Below are positions 8,101-16,770 of a DNA stretch of 64,000 nt, in pieces. The stretch is from Actinomycetota bacterium (lineage in GTDB: Bacteria > Actinomycetota > Thermoleophilia > Gaiellales > F1-60-MAGs149), in contig JAPLCF010000031.1 of NCBI GenBank assembly GCA_026392355.1, positions 30,180-94,179 of the forward strand. The letters are read 5' to 3'. The stretch's first letter is position 1. Every line of letters begins with the position of its first letter. Under the pieces are notes generated by a model. The model made no database searches and was not told the origin of the DNA. It worked only from the letters and a program-made list of their open reading frames with translations. The translations under genes were made by a program, and so were the position numbers.

Positions 8101-9431
8101 CCGAGGTCTACGCCGCCGACCACGTGGTTCCGGTCGGTGTGGCACCGCTGCGCGGTGGAGCGGTCGCCGTGCGTGATGGCGAGATCGTCGCTGTGGGTTC
8201 GCGCGCCGAGGTGCTGACTGCGCATCCCGACGCGCACGTGGAGGAGCTTGGGGCCGCCATCCTGTTGCCGGCGCTTGTCAACGTTCATACGCACCTCGAG
8301 TACGCGTCGTACGGCGGGTTCGGCGACGGTCTGACGTTCGGCCCGTGGATCGCCGACCACGTGGCGCGGCGTCCGCGGCTCGAGCCGGGCGACGTTGAGG
8401 CAATCGCGGCGCTCGGTGCGCTGCAAAACCTGCGGTCGGGTGTCGGCACGATCGCCGACGCCTCGTTCGCGGGTGCCTCCGTGCGTGCGGCGAGCGAGGC
8501 GGGCTTGCGCGGCATCGTCGACATCGAGGCCTTCGGTGGCAAGGGGCAGGACCCCGCACCGACAGTTGAGCGCACGTGGGAGCGCATTCAGGCGCATCGC
8601 GCTGAGGCCTCGGCGCTGATCCGTGTGGGCATTTCGCCGCACGCCCCGTACACGGTCACACCCGCGCTCTATCGCGCGCTCGACGCGCTGGCGCGGGCTG
8701 AGGGCCTCTCGATCATCACGCACGTCGCCGAGTCGAAGGGCGAACTTGAGGCGATCGCCTCGGGCACCGGCCCCGTTGCGGTCGCGTTGCGCGACCTCGC
8801 GGAAGTTGAGGCCTCCGGCCTGCATCCCGTCGACCTGATGGCCGAGCTCGGCCTGCTGCGCCCCGACGTCTTGCTCGTGCACATGGTGCAGATCACCCCC
8901 GAGCACGCGCGCATGGTCGCGGCCGGTGGCGCGGGCATCGCGCATTGCCCGCGTTCGAACGCCCTGCTCGGTTGTGGTGCCGCGCCGCTCGCCGACATGC
9001 TCGCCGCCGGCGTGCACGTGGGTATCGGTACCGACTCGCCGGCGTCCGCCGTCGACTTCGATCTCTGGGACGAGATCCGCACCGCGATCTTTACGGCGCG
9101 CTCACGTGAGGCACTCCCCGACGCGCTCACCGCGCACCAGGCGCTCGAGCTTGCCACCATCGGCGGTGCTCGAGCCCTCGGCTACGGCGACGCGATTGGC
9201 ACGCTGGAGGTCGGCAAGCGCGCCGACCTGACGGCGATCGATCTGGTTGGCACGCCGTTCGCGGAGGTAGAGGACCCCATCGTCAGCGCGGTGTTCTCCG
9301 GCTCACCGGAACGCACGCTGCTCACCGTCGTAGATGGAGTCGTGCGCTACCGTAGGGCAACCGACGAGGGTCGGCTCGCTGCCGCGCTCGCCGCAGCGCG
9401 ACCGGCCCGGACGCGGATGATCGGATCCTAG
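8097..9431 (+). CDS. amidohydrolase (chlorohydrolase/deaminase type), possibly aminodeoxyfutalosine deaminase
   Basis: A 444-residue metal-dependent deaminase of the amidohydrolase superfamily. The metal and catalytic motifs are in order: NVHTHLEY, SPHAPYT, ITHVAESKGE, LLVHMVQ, AHCPRSN and GTDSPAS. The C-terminal beta domain carries KRADLTAID. Relatives deaminate S-adenosylhomocysteine, 5'-deoxyadenosine or 6-amino-6-deoxyfutalosine. A UbiA-type prenyltransferase elsewhere in the window would fit the futalosine route to menaquinone, but that link is inference. The GTG start overlaps the tatC stop (GTGA). Confidence 0.82.
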   Translation: MTEVYAADHVVPVGVAPLRGGAVAVRDGEIVAVGSRAEVLTAHPDAHVEELGAAILLPALVNVHTHLEYASYGGFGDGLTFGPWIADHVARRPRLEPGDVEAIAALGALQNLRSGVGTIADASFAGASVRAASEAGLRGIVDIEAFGGKGQDPAPTVERTWERIQAHRAEASALIRVGISPHAPYTVTPALYRALDALARAEGLSIITHVAESKGELEAIASGTGPVAVALRDLAEVEASGLHPVDLMAELGLLRPDVLLVHMVQITPEHARMVAAGGAGIAHCPRSNALLGCGAAPLADMLAAGVHVGIGTDSPASAVDFDLWDEIRTAIFTARSREALPDALTAHQALELATIGGARALGYGDAIGTLEVGKRADLTAIDLVGTPFAEVEDPIVSAVFSGSPERTLLTVVDGVVRYRRATDEGRLAAALAAARPARTRMIGS

Positions 9432-9436
9432 GACTC

Positions 9437-10345
9437 ATGTCGAAGAGCAAGAACACGAACCATTCGCGCGCCTCCCAGGAGACCAGCGCGACGCGTCACC
9501 CGAAGAAGCGCCAGGAGGCGCCGTACTCGGCGACGCCGACGCTGAACGAGCGCATGCGCAAGAACGGCAAGTGGGTGTTCCTCGCCTTGGCCGTGGTCTT
9601 CGGCATTACGTTCGTGTTCGCGGGTGTTGGTACCAGCGGGCCGTCGCTGGTCGATCTGATCGGTCAGAACAACGATTCCAGTCCGACCACGACCGCCGCC
9701 GACTCCAGCGCCGTGCAGAAGGCCGAGGCGGCAACGAAGGCCTCGCCTGAGGATCCACAGGTCTGGCTCGACCTCGCGCAGGCCGAGGTCGCCGCAGGGC
9801 AGCTCGACAAGGTCCCGGCTGCGGCCGAGCAGGCCGCCACGCTCGCGCCGAAGGATGCGACGGTGCAGGCAGCGATTGCCGACGTCTATCTGGCACAGGC
9901 TGCCGCAGCCCTGCAGAAGGCCCAGACGATGTACGCCGAGGCGCAGGGCGGGGGCACGGTCAATGGCCGCAGCGCCGTCCCGCAACAGGTGATCCCCGGC
10001 CAGTCGAGTGGTGCCACGCCGTTCCAGACCGCGCAGGAGAGCATCGCGAGCGCGAAGTTCTCTGACGTCTCGGCCAAGGTCTCGCCGCTGCAGACCGAGG
10101 CTAGTGACGCCTACAAGGCCGCCGTCGAAGCGCAGACCATCGTCACGGAGATCAACGCGGACGACCCGGCAGCGTGGTTCCGCCTCGGGCAGATCGCCAC
10201 GGCAGCCAACGACACCACCGGCGCCATCGCGGCGTACGAGCGGTTCGTCAAGCTGGCGCCCGACGATCCGCTGACGTCCAAGGTCAAGGACGAGATCAAG
10301 CGCCTGCAGGATTCGCTGACCTCGTCGACGATTCCGACGCAGTAG
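9437..10345 (+). CDS. membrane-anchored tetratricopeptide-repeat protein
   Basis: A 302-residue protein. The basic N-terminus (about 36 residues) ends in one membrane helix (KWVFLALAVVFGITFVFAG). An extracytoplasmic region then shows TPR-like alanine-rich repeats such as PQVWLDLAQAEVAAGQ and PAAWFRLGQIATAANDTTGA. TPR domains mediate protein-protein contacts; the partner is unknown. It directly follows the tat operon and amidohydrolase gene and precedes tRNA-Lys. Confidence 0.75.
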   Translation: MSKSKNTNHSRASQETSATRHPKKRQEAPYSATPTLNERMRKNGKWVFLALAVVFGITFVFAGVGTSGPSLVDLIGQNNDSSPTTTAADSSAVQKAEAATKASPEDPQVWLDLAQAEVAAGQLDKVPAAAEQAATLAPKDATVQAAIADVYLAQAAAALQKAQTMYAEAQGGGTVNGRSAVPQQVIPGQSSGATPFQTAQESIASAKFSDVSAKVSPLQTEASDAYKAAVEAQTIVTEINADDPAAWFRLGQIATAANDTTGAIAAYERFVKLAPDDPLTSKVKDEIKRLQDSLTSSTIPTQ

Positions 10346-10391
10346 GCGCGTGAAGCGCATGACGGGGCATCTTGGTTAGGATTCCCGCCGC

Positions 10392-10464
10392 GGGCCGTTA
10401 GCTCAGCTGGTAGAGCAGGGGACTCTTAATCCCAAGGTCGAAGGTTCGAGCCCTTCACGGCCCA
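10392..10464 (+). tRNA. tRNA-Lys (anticodon CTT)
   Basis: A 73-base cloverleaf. The acceptor stem GGGCCGT pairs with ACGGCCC, followed by discriminator A. The D arm is GCTC...GAGC, the anticodon loop is CTCTTAA with anticodon CTT, and the T arm is GAAGG-TTCGAGC-CCTTC. No CCA is encoded. A -10-like TAGGAT lies at 10377-10382. Confidence 0.96.
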
Positions 10465-10480
10465 TCCGCTCCCCGACGGC

Positions 10481-11518
10481 TCACGCCGTCAGTTCGTGGA
10501 AGCGGTCCTCGGTGGGGAGCGAGAGCGTCGTAACTTCCGTCAGGCTCGCCGACACGGTCGCGAGGTTGATTTTCGTCCAGCCCTGGTGCGCGAACTGGTT
10601 CACGAAGTACGTGCGGTTCGTGCAGTCGACCATGCTCGACCACTCCGTCATCTCCCAGCCCGCCTGGCCGCCACTCTCGCCTTGGCCGGCCGGAGTCATC
10701 ACGGATCCCGGCGGGATGTCGAAGCCGTTGAGGATGTGGCGAGCGAACTGGACGCCTTCTTTAGCGGTGTCGAACGCCGGGGTGCAGCGCGCGGCCCAGA
10801 AGGCGCGGACGAAACGGTTCGAGGCGAGGAAGCCGCCCGGGATCGCCTGCATGCCGCCGCCGGAGCTCGGCGCCTGCAGCTTCATCCCGGGTAATTCGAT
10901 CGCGGGTGCCGGATCGGGCGAGAGGTACGAGTACTCCGCGAGGTGCGCGATCTGCATGGGGAACGGCGGCTCATTCGTGAGCACGGTCGTCGGGTTGTCA
11001 TGGATCGCGAGCTCGCCGTTTGTCCACTCGAGGACAATCGAATTGCCTTCCGCGTCGTGGATGCTGTAGTGCACCATCGGGACCTGGCCGCCGTAGGCCG
11101 CCATGTGCGGACCGTGCACGGGCACGTCGGCGAGGGCAACACGCACCTCGGCGATATTCGCGCAGGTCGTCAGCAGATAGGTGCCGACCTCATGGCATGC
11201 GACAGCGTGTGACTCCTGCTCCGGTGTGATCGCGACGTACTGGGCAGACACCGGGAAGTTGAACGCCGCGGCGACGAGGCCGGCATCGTTGACGCCGTCG
11301 AGGATGATCTCCAGACCGACGCCGTTCATGCCGACAGCCGCATGCGTGGTCTCCCACGTCAGCCCGCCGACACCCGGCTGGCCCGCGAGTCCGGTGCCCG
11401 TGCGCGTGACGCCCTTCGGGAAGACGATCGGCACCGAATGGAGCTGGAGGGTGAATTCCAGCGTGCGCCCGTAGATGACATCGCCCTTCGTGCTGGTGAG
11501 GGTGAACGACGTGCACAT
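10481..11518 (-). CDS. linear amide C-N hydrolase, choloylglycine hydrolase / penicillin V acylase family
   Basis: A 345-residue Ntn hydrolase. After removal of Met1, Cys2 (MCTSFTLTS) would be the N-terminal nucleophile, and Arg18 in YGRTLEF is conserved with bile-salt hydrolases and penicillin V acylases. The position usually held by Asp in RxxD is Glu21. No signal peptide is seen, so the enzyme is probably cytoplasmic. The substrate could be an acyl-amide such as an N-acyl homoserine lactone, a penicillin or a conjugated acid. A good ribosome site (AGGAG) precedes the ATG. It converges on tRNA-Lys with 16 bases between. Confidence 0.87.
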   Translation of the reverse strand: MCTSFTLTSTKGDVIYGRTLEFTLQLHSVPIVFPKGVTRTGTGLAGQPGVGGLTWETTHAAVGMNGVGLEIILDGVNDAGLVAAAFNFPVSAQYVAITPEQESHAVACHEVGTYLLTTCANIAEVRVALADVPVHGPHMAAYGGQVPMVHYSIHDAEGNSIVLEWTNGELAIHDNPTTVLTNEPPFPMQIAHLAEYSYLSPDPAPAIELPGMKLQAPSSGGGMQAIPGGFLASNRFVRAFWAARCTPAFDTAKEGVQFARHILNGFDIPPGSVMTPAGQGESGGQAGWEMTEWSSMVDCTNRTYFVNQFAHQGWTKINLATVSASLTEVTTLSLPTEDRFHELTA

Positions 11519-11604
11519 AGGGAACTCCTGACGCGGGTTGCCGCATCAACCTACCAGCGAGGCGGTGCGCGCGTGCGCTCGCACAGTGACGCCGAACGAC
11601 AGAA

Positions 11605-11636
11605 GGCCCGGCGCCTCCAAGCGGAGACGCCGGGCC
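11605..11636 (-). terminator. stem-loop terminator downstream of the Old Yellow Enzyme gene
   Basis: A 14-bp GC-rich stem with one mismatch (arms 11605-11618 and 11623-11636) and a 4-base loop. It begins 15 bases past the stop codon of the leftward oxidoreductase gene. The T tract on that strand is weak (TTCTGT). Confidence 0.7.
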
Positions 11637-11651
11637 CTCGCTAGCTCAGCG

Positions 11652-12761
11652 TTACTGCGCGGCTTCCCACGCGGCCTGGCTTGCCAGGTCGGCGAGGGGG
11701 CTGAACATACCGAAGTCGAAGTCGGCGAGGGGCTCGCCGGCCTGGACCTTGGCGGGCCAATCCGGGTTGCCAAGGGCCGACTTGCCCTGGGCGATGACGT
11801 CGGCGTTACCGGCGGCGATCACGCTTGCTGCCGTGGCCGGGTCGCCAAGACCACCGTTGACGATCACGGGCGCCTTGGAGTACTTCTTGGCCAGGCCGGA
11901 GAGGCTATGGCCCGAGCCGAACACCTCGTCGGTGGCGACGTGCTCGGTGATGTGAATGAAGTTCACGCCGGCCTCGTCGAGCACCGGGAAGATGTCAGCA
12001 GCATCCTGCTCGCCACCGGCCCACGTGTACTCGAAGTCGTTGACCTTGCTCTGCGAGAGGCGCAGGCCGACAGGGATCTTGCCCTGCGTTGCGGCGATCG
12101 CGGCCTTGACGATCTCCTCGTCGAGGCGGATGCGGTTGCGCGCGTTACCACCGTACTCGTCGGTGCGCTGGTTCGTGTACGCGGTCCAGAACTGGTCGAG
12201 CAGGTAGCCGTTGGCACCGTGGATCTCGATGGCGTCGAAGCCAGCCTCGAGGGCGTAGACGGCGGCGGAGACGAAGGAGTCCTTGATCTCGATGAGCTCG
12301 TCGGTCGTGATCTCGCGGGGCGTGTCGTAGCCACCCTCACCGCGGTAGAACGTCAGCATCTCGCCCTTCGGCGTAAAGGCCGACGGTGCGATTGCGCCCG
12401 TCTCGTAGTTCGCATTGCGGCCCTGGTTGAGGGCGCCCGCGTGCACAAGCTGCATGCAGATCTTTGCGCCGGCGGCATGGACGGCGTCGACGACGACCTT
12501 CCACGCATCGCGCTGCGCAGCCGTGGCGATGCCCGGCTGGAAGTGATAGCCCTGCGAGAACTTCTGATCGACGTACGAGGCCTCGACGATGATCAGCCCG
12601 AAGCCGCCCCGGGCGAACTTGGCGTAGTAGTCGGCCATGGCCTGCGTGGCGAGGCCGTCTTCCGTCGCGCTGACGCGCGTCATCGGCGCGACCGCGAGGC
12701 GGTTCTTGAGCTCAAGCGAGCCGAGCTGGGCGGACTGGAACAGGATCGACGTGTCGGTCAC
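11652..12761 (-). CDS. NADH:flavin oxidoreductase, Old Yellow Enzyme family
   Basis: A 369-residue FMN-dependent TIM-barrel enzyme. Landmarks are RLAVAPMTRVSA near the N-terminus, MQLVHAGA, the substrate-binding H-x-x-N in IEIHGANGYLLDQF, and VNGGLGDPATA in the phosphate-binding region. Family members reduce activated C=C bonds of enones, nitro compounds or related electrophiles with NAD(P)H. Translation starts at GTG 12761 after a strong ribosome site (GAGGAG). It appears to be a single-gene unit closed by the stem-loop at 11605-11636. Confidence 0.92.
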   Translation of the reverse strand: MTDTSILFQSAQLGSLELKNRLAVAPMTRVSATEDGLATQAMADYYAKFARGGFGLIIVEASYVDQKFSQGYHFQPGIATAAQRDAWKVVVDAVHAAGAKICMQLVHAGALNQGRNANYETGAIAPSAFTPKGEMLTFYRGEGGYDTPREITTDELIEIKDSFVSAAVYALEAGFDAIEIHGANGYLLDQFWTAYTNQRTDEYGGNARNRIRLDEEIVKAAIAATQGKIPVGLRLSQSKVNDFEYTWAGGEQDAADIFPVLDEAGVNFIHITEHVATDEVFGSGHSLSGLAKKYSKAPVIVNGGLGDPATAASVIAAGNADVIAQGKSALGNPDWPAKVQAGEPLADFDFGMFSPLADLASQAAWEAAQ

Positions 12762-12833
12762 TTGGATCTCCTCAGGAAATGCGGACGTTCGAGGGCATAA
12801 ACCTAGTCGAAACGTGGGTTATTCCCGCCGGGC

Positions 12834-13313
12834 TCAGCTCGTGGGGCCGCGGCGCACCTGAAAGCCGACGGCGCCGGTGCAGTTCTCGATCGTCGCACCC
12901 GTCGACGAGTCCGTGCTGGTGGCGGTCATCGTCACGCGCGCGGTGCCCCTCCCATTCGAGCGCAGCTGCCCGGTCACGCGGACCTGGCCGCTGCGTCCGC
13001 CGGCGACAGCGGCGTACTCGATGGTGTAGCGGTTGCTTCGCATCGTCGCGCGGGGCGACGCCCCGGTGAAGAACGCAACGGGGCTGACGAGGCCGTCCTG
13101 CGTATCCGTGCAGGTCATCACCATCTGCAGGTTTTGGATGCGCACCTTGCCCGCAGCGACATCGAGCATGACGCTCTGCAGGGGGATACCGGAGATCTCC
13201 ATGCCCCCTGGCGTTCCGGTTGTACCGGACCACGCGACTGGGCGGGCGCCGGCGGAGGCGGCGGCGCAGAGGATTCCGAAGGCAAGGGCAGCAACGACTA
13301 GCAGGCGATTCAT
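12834..13313 (-). CDS. secreted protein of unknown function
   Basis: A 159-residue protein with a clear signal peptide (MNRLLVVAALAFGILCAAASAGA). The mature part is rich in Thr, Ser, Gly and Val and looks like a small beta protein. It contains cysteines in VMTCTDT and ENCTGAV that could pair. I recognise no family. A TACCCT box 6 bases before the ATG suggests leaderless expression. Confidence 0.65.
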   Translation of the reverse strand: MNRLLVVAALAFGILCAAASAGARPVAWSGTTGTPGGMEISGIPLQSVMLDVAAGKVRIQNLQMVMTCTDTQDGLVSPVAFFTGASPRATMRSNRYTIEYAAVAGGRSGQVRVTGQLRSNGRGTARVTMTATSTDSSTGATIENCTGAVGFQVRRGPTS

Positions 13314-13337
13314 GGGGAAAGGGTAACAGCGCTGAAG

Positions 13338-14555
13338 CTAGGGGCTCGTGCGGATGCCGCGTTGCAGGCGGGCAGGCGACAGCGTCATCGCGATCAGGCA
13401 GAAGAGGCCTGCGGCGACGGGGAAGGCGAGCAGCACGAGGTCGAAGCTGCCGGTCAGGTCACGTACCCAACCAAGTGCCGAGGGGGCGCACGCGGTAATC
13501 AGGTAGCCGACGAACAGCATCATGCCGGCGGCCGCGCCGACGTCGATCGGGCTATCGGCGACGTCCAGCGGCAGGCTCATCGTGACCGTGAACATCATCC
13601 CGTTGGCGATGCCGGCAAGCAGCATCCACTCGAACCCGAGGGAGGGGACGAGCGCAAACAGCAGCGTGGCGATGGTCATTACCGCGCTCGCAGTCACCAG
13701 CGCCTGTCGGCGGGTTACGCGTTCGCCGATCAGGCCGACCGCGAGCGATGTGGGTAGCGTGCCGATGTTGTACAGCGCAGCCAGCCAGCCGACCGAGGTC
13801 TCTGAGTAGCCGAGGTCCACGTACGCCGATGGCGCCCACGTCGCGAGGCCGTAGAAGACGATGCCCATCAGGCCGAACATCGCCGCGAAGCTCCAGACGA
13901 TGCTGCTTCGCAGGGGGAAGCGGGGAAAGACACCACGCTGGCGCTGCACGTGCATGTTGCGCGTCGCGACGATCCACGCGATCACGAAGACGAGGCTCGC
14001 GGCCGACATCACGAACAGCGACCACCGCCAGCCGCCCAGCCACAGCGAGAGCGGCACGGCTGCCACCGCCGAGGCGGTAGCCCCGAACTGGATACCCGTC
14101 GAGTAGATCGCGGTTAGGAACAGCGGCCGATCGGCGAAGCGCTCCTTCACCGCGATCACCATCAGGGCATTGCCCACACCCATGCCGACGCCAACGAGGA
14201 ACGTGAAAAGGATCAGGCCCGTGGGGCCCGGCACGAAGGCGCGGGCCATACCGGCGAGGGCGATCAGAAGACCGGCGACGGTAACCGCGTTGATCGCGCC
14301 GATACGCCCCGCGATCACCGGTGCGATTGGCGCGAAGATGCCGAGGCACAGCACGGGGATTGTCACGAGCAAGCCTGTGAAGGCATGCGACATGTCCATC
14401 GAGCGCTGGATTTCCGGTATCAGCGGACCGACGCCGACGATCTGCGGCCGCAGCGTCAGCGACGTCAGCAGCAGCCCGACCACGAGTGGCATTCGGTCGC
14501 CGATCTTGCTGACGGCGTGCGCAGCGGTGGCGTGATCAGCCATGGCAGGCAGCAT
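13338..14555 (-). CDS. MFS transporter, CynX/NimT-like
   Basis: A protein of up to 405 residues with about twelve membrane helices and the two-bundle layout of the major facilitator superfamily. The N-terminal segment LTLRPQIVGVGPLIPEIQ resembles the CynX/NimT (cyanate, 2-nitroimidazole) group, in which a conserved arginine-proline follows the first helix. The transported compound is unknown. ATG 14555 gives the longest form; ATG 14543 (MADHATAAH) is equally possible. Confidence 0.85.
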   Translation of the reverse strand: MLPAMADHATAAHAVSKIGDRMPLVVGLLLTSLTLRPQIVGVGPLIPEIQRSMDMSHAFTGLLVTIPVLCLGIFAPIAPVIAGRIGAINAVTVAGLLIALAGMARAFVPGPTGLILFTFLVGVGMGVGNALMVIAVKERFADRPLFLTAIYSTGIQFGATASAVAAVPLSLWLGGWRWSLFVMSAASLVFVIAWIVATRNMHVQRQRGVFPRFPLRSSIVWSFAAMFGLMGIVFYGLATWAPSAYVDLGYSETSVGWLAALYNIGTLPTSLAVGLIGERVTRRQALVTASAVMTIATLLFALVPSLGFEWMLLAGIANGMMFTVTMSLPLDVADSPIDVGAAAGMMLFVGYLITACAPSALGWVRDLTGSFDLVLLAFPVAAGLFCLIAMTLSPARLQRGIRTSP

Positions 14556-14593
14556 GCCAGACGGCCACCGTCAGACCGTTAGCGATGCGCACC

Positions 14594-15535
14594 TTAGAAC
14601 GTGGGCGGCGCGGGGTTGCCGCAACTGGCGTTTCTGTCGCCGACGACCTGGCGCTGGATCTCGTTCATCGTCAGCTCCCAGTACGGATCGTACGGCGACG
14701 GCGGTCCGTCGAACACGACACGAACGTCGGGCGTGACGCCGGGGCCGCTCGTCGTCATGCGATAGCGGTTGAGCGTCGAGATGCCAGCCAGTCGCGAGAC
14801 CTCGCCCTTGGGGCCGATCTCGAAGCAGAACTGTCCGTACGGACGGTTGGCGAGGAAGCCGTTGACGCGGCTCCATTGGAACGTGCCGCGCGGGAAGCCA
14901 TAGTCGGCATTGAGGCTGTCGAGGTAGAGGTTGCGGCCATCGTCGTCGAGGGGTACGCCCTGGGGCGTCGCCTCGCCGACGGCGACGGGGATCCCGTGCC
15001 ACGAGTACGTGCCGAACAGGTGCGGCCACTTCACGCCGGGACTTGGTCCGTAGCGGGACCAGTCGCTGAAGACTTCAAGGTCTGCGACTGCGCCGGTCCA
15101 ATGCGAGATGCGCACCTCCGTTGGCCCGGTGATGCCGCCGTAGTTGCGGACCGAGCGCTTCCACTGCTGGACGGCCCAGTGGCTGCCGTTCGGGGCTGTG
15201 CACTTCGCCACGACCATTTCGATGCCGGTGAACTGCGGGCCACGGTAGGGTCGGCAGACATTCCGGAACGTCTGCCACTTGGCGCCGCTGCCGCCCTGCC
15301 CGCCGGAGAAGTCGAGACGCAGGCGTCCCCGCGAGAGGTTGACGGCACCCCAGGCGAAGATGTGCTGCCAGCGGCCACCGACCTTCACGGTCATCATCGC
15401 GACGCCGTTGCGATTGACCTTCAGATTCACACCGCTCTGCGGGTTGCGGGTCACGAGCGTGCTCGCCGAGGCCGTGGCGCTGCCCGCCAGCAGGGCCACG
15501 ATCACGAGGGGGAGGATGAAACGGCGACACAGCAT
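14594..15535 (-). CDS. secreted protein of unknown function
   Basis: A 313-residue protein starting at ATG 15535 (MLCRRFILPLVIVALLAGSA) with a Sec signal peptide ending near ATASAS. The mature part is rich in Trp, Gly and aromatic residues (for example GRWQHIFAWGAVN and TYSWHGIPVA) and holds several cysteines, suggesting a beta-rich extracellular fold. I do not recognise the family. A longer frame runs upstream to 15760, but the signal peptide fixes the start. TACGGT lies 7 bases before the ATG. Confidence 0.7.
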   Translation of the reverse strand: MLCRRFILPLVIVALLAGSATASASTLVTRNPQSGVNLKVNRNGVAMMTVKVGGRWQHIFAWGAVNLSRGRLRLDFSGGQGGSGAKWQTFRNVCRPYRGPQFTGIEMVVAKCTAPNGSHWAVQQWKRSVRNYGGITGPTEVRISHWTGAVADLEVFSDWSRYGPSPGVKWPHLFGTYSWHGIPVAVGEATPQGVPLDDDGRNLYLDSLNADYGFPRGTFQWSRVNGFLANRPYGQFCFEIGPKGEVSRLAGISTLNRYRMTTSGPGVTPDVRVVFDGPPSPYDPYWELTMNEIQRQVVGDRNASCGNPAPPTF

Positions 15536-15615
15536 TGCTCTCACCGTAGGTGACGCCAGCGGTTCGTTGATCTGACGCGTGAGCCTGCACGCGGTTCCCC
15601 GCGGCGTGTCGGCGG

Positions 15616-16716
15616 CTAGACCGCGGCCATGACCGCGGGCAGCTCGCGTTCGAAGACGCTGAGTGCTTCGCCATCGCCCACACTCACGCGCAGGCAGCGG
15701 TCCTGCGGTGCGACCCACGGCATGCGGATGAACACGCCGCGGCGATTCAGCTCCGTGCACACCGCGCGGGCGAAGTCGCCGTCACGGCCGAGGTCGATGC
15801 AGACGAAGTTCGCACTCGACGGCACGACAGCGAGGTCGAACCGGGCGGCGATGCCGACGATCCGCTTGCGGCCGGCGGCCGTGAAGTCGAGTGCGGCCTG
15901 CAGGTGCTCCTGATCCGCCAGCGCGGCGATGGCGCCTGCGTGTTGCAGGCGCCCCATCCCGAAGTGCTCGCGCACGAGATCGAACGCGGCGATCGTCGCC
16001 GGGGCACCGAGCGCGCAGCCGACGCGCAGGCCGGCGAGGCCGTACGCCTTCGAGAAGGTGCGGAAGCGCAGGACCCTTGGATCATCGAGGGCGATGGGTG
16101 GCGCCGTTCCGTCCGGCGCGAATTCAATGTACGCCTCGTCGATCAGGAGCGCGGTGTCTGCGGGCAGCGTGGCGCGGAACGCGGTGACGGCGGCGGCATC
16201 CCAAGCGGTCCCCATCGGGTTGTCGGGGTTCGCCAGGTAGACGAGGCGTGCGCCCTCAGTGTGCGCGGCAGCCGCCATCGCCTGCAGGTCGGCATGGTCG
16301 TCTCGGTACGGCACCTCGACCAGCCGACCGCCGGAGGCGCGCACGTGGAACGAGAAGGTCGGGTAGCCGCCGTGTGTCATCACGACAGGCGTGCCGGGCT
16401 CGACGAAGAGGCGCACGGCGCTGCCGAGGAGGCCATCGATGCCTTGGCCGGCCACGATCGCGTCGATCGGAACGCCGTGGTGGTCGGCGAGAGCGGTACG
16501 TAGGTCGTGGGCGAGCGGATCGCCGTACTTCCACGCCTCGCCTGCGACCGCTCCGATCGCGGCGATCGCGCGCGGCGACGGACCGAGCACGTTCTCGTTC
16601 GCGCCGAGTCGAGCGCGAAACGGCACGCCGCTCTCGCGTTCGATCTGATCGGGCCCGACGAACGGCACGCTCGTCGGCAATGCCGAGACGACGCGGGTGA
16701 AGGGCGGCGTGTCCAT
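15616..16716 (-). CDS. hisC: class I/II PLP aminotransferase, histidinol-phosphate aminotransferase-like
   Basis: A 366-residue fold-type I PLP enzyme starting at ATG 16716 (MDTPPFTRVVSALP). HisC-like features are RLGANENVLGPSP near the N-terminus, ANPDNPMGT (residues 162-170), LLIDEAYIEF and the PLP lysine K223 in TFSKAYGLAGLR. HisC converts imidazole-acetol phosphate to histidinol phosphate; close relatives act on aromatic amino acids. No other his genes are present, so the exact substrate is open. Divergent from the class III aminotransferase gene. Confidence 0.8.
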   Translation of the reverse strand: MDTPPFTRVVSALPTSVPFVGPDQIERESGVPFRARLGANENVLGPSPRAIAAIGAVAGEAWKYGDPLAHDLRTALADHHGVPIDAIVAGQGIDGLLGSAVRLFVEPGTPVVMTHGGYPTFSFHVRASGGRLVEVPYRDDHADLQAMAAAAHTEGARLVYLANPDNPMGTAWDAAAVTAFRATLPADTALLIDEAYIEFAPDGTAPPIALDDPRVLRFRTFSKAYGLAGLRVGCALGAPATIAAFDLVREHFGMGRLQHAGAIAALADQEHLQAALDFTAAGRKRIVGIAARFDLAVVPSSANFVCIDLGRDGDFARAVCTELNRRGVFIRMPWVAPQDRCLRVSVGDGEALSVFERELPAVMAAV

Positions 16717-16745
16717 GGACGCAATCGTGACAGCGCCGGTACCAT

Positions 16746-16762
16746 CGAGTCGAATCGACTCG
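16746..16762. promoter_or_regulatory. 17-bp palindrome, candidate operator
   Basis: CGAGTCGA-A-TCGACTCG is a perfect inverted repeat with 8-base arms, between the divergent aminotransferase genes. It lies after a -10-like TACCAT (16740-16745) and just before a GGAG ribosome site and the ATG at 16771. It could bind a repressor or form a short hairpin in the 5' leader. Confidence 0.4.
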
Positions 16763-16770
16763 GAGCCACT

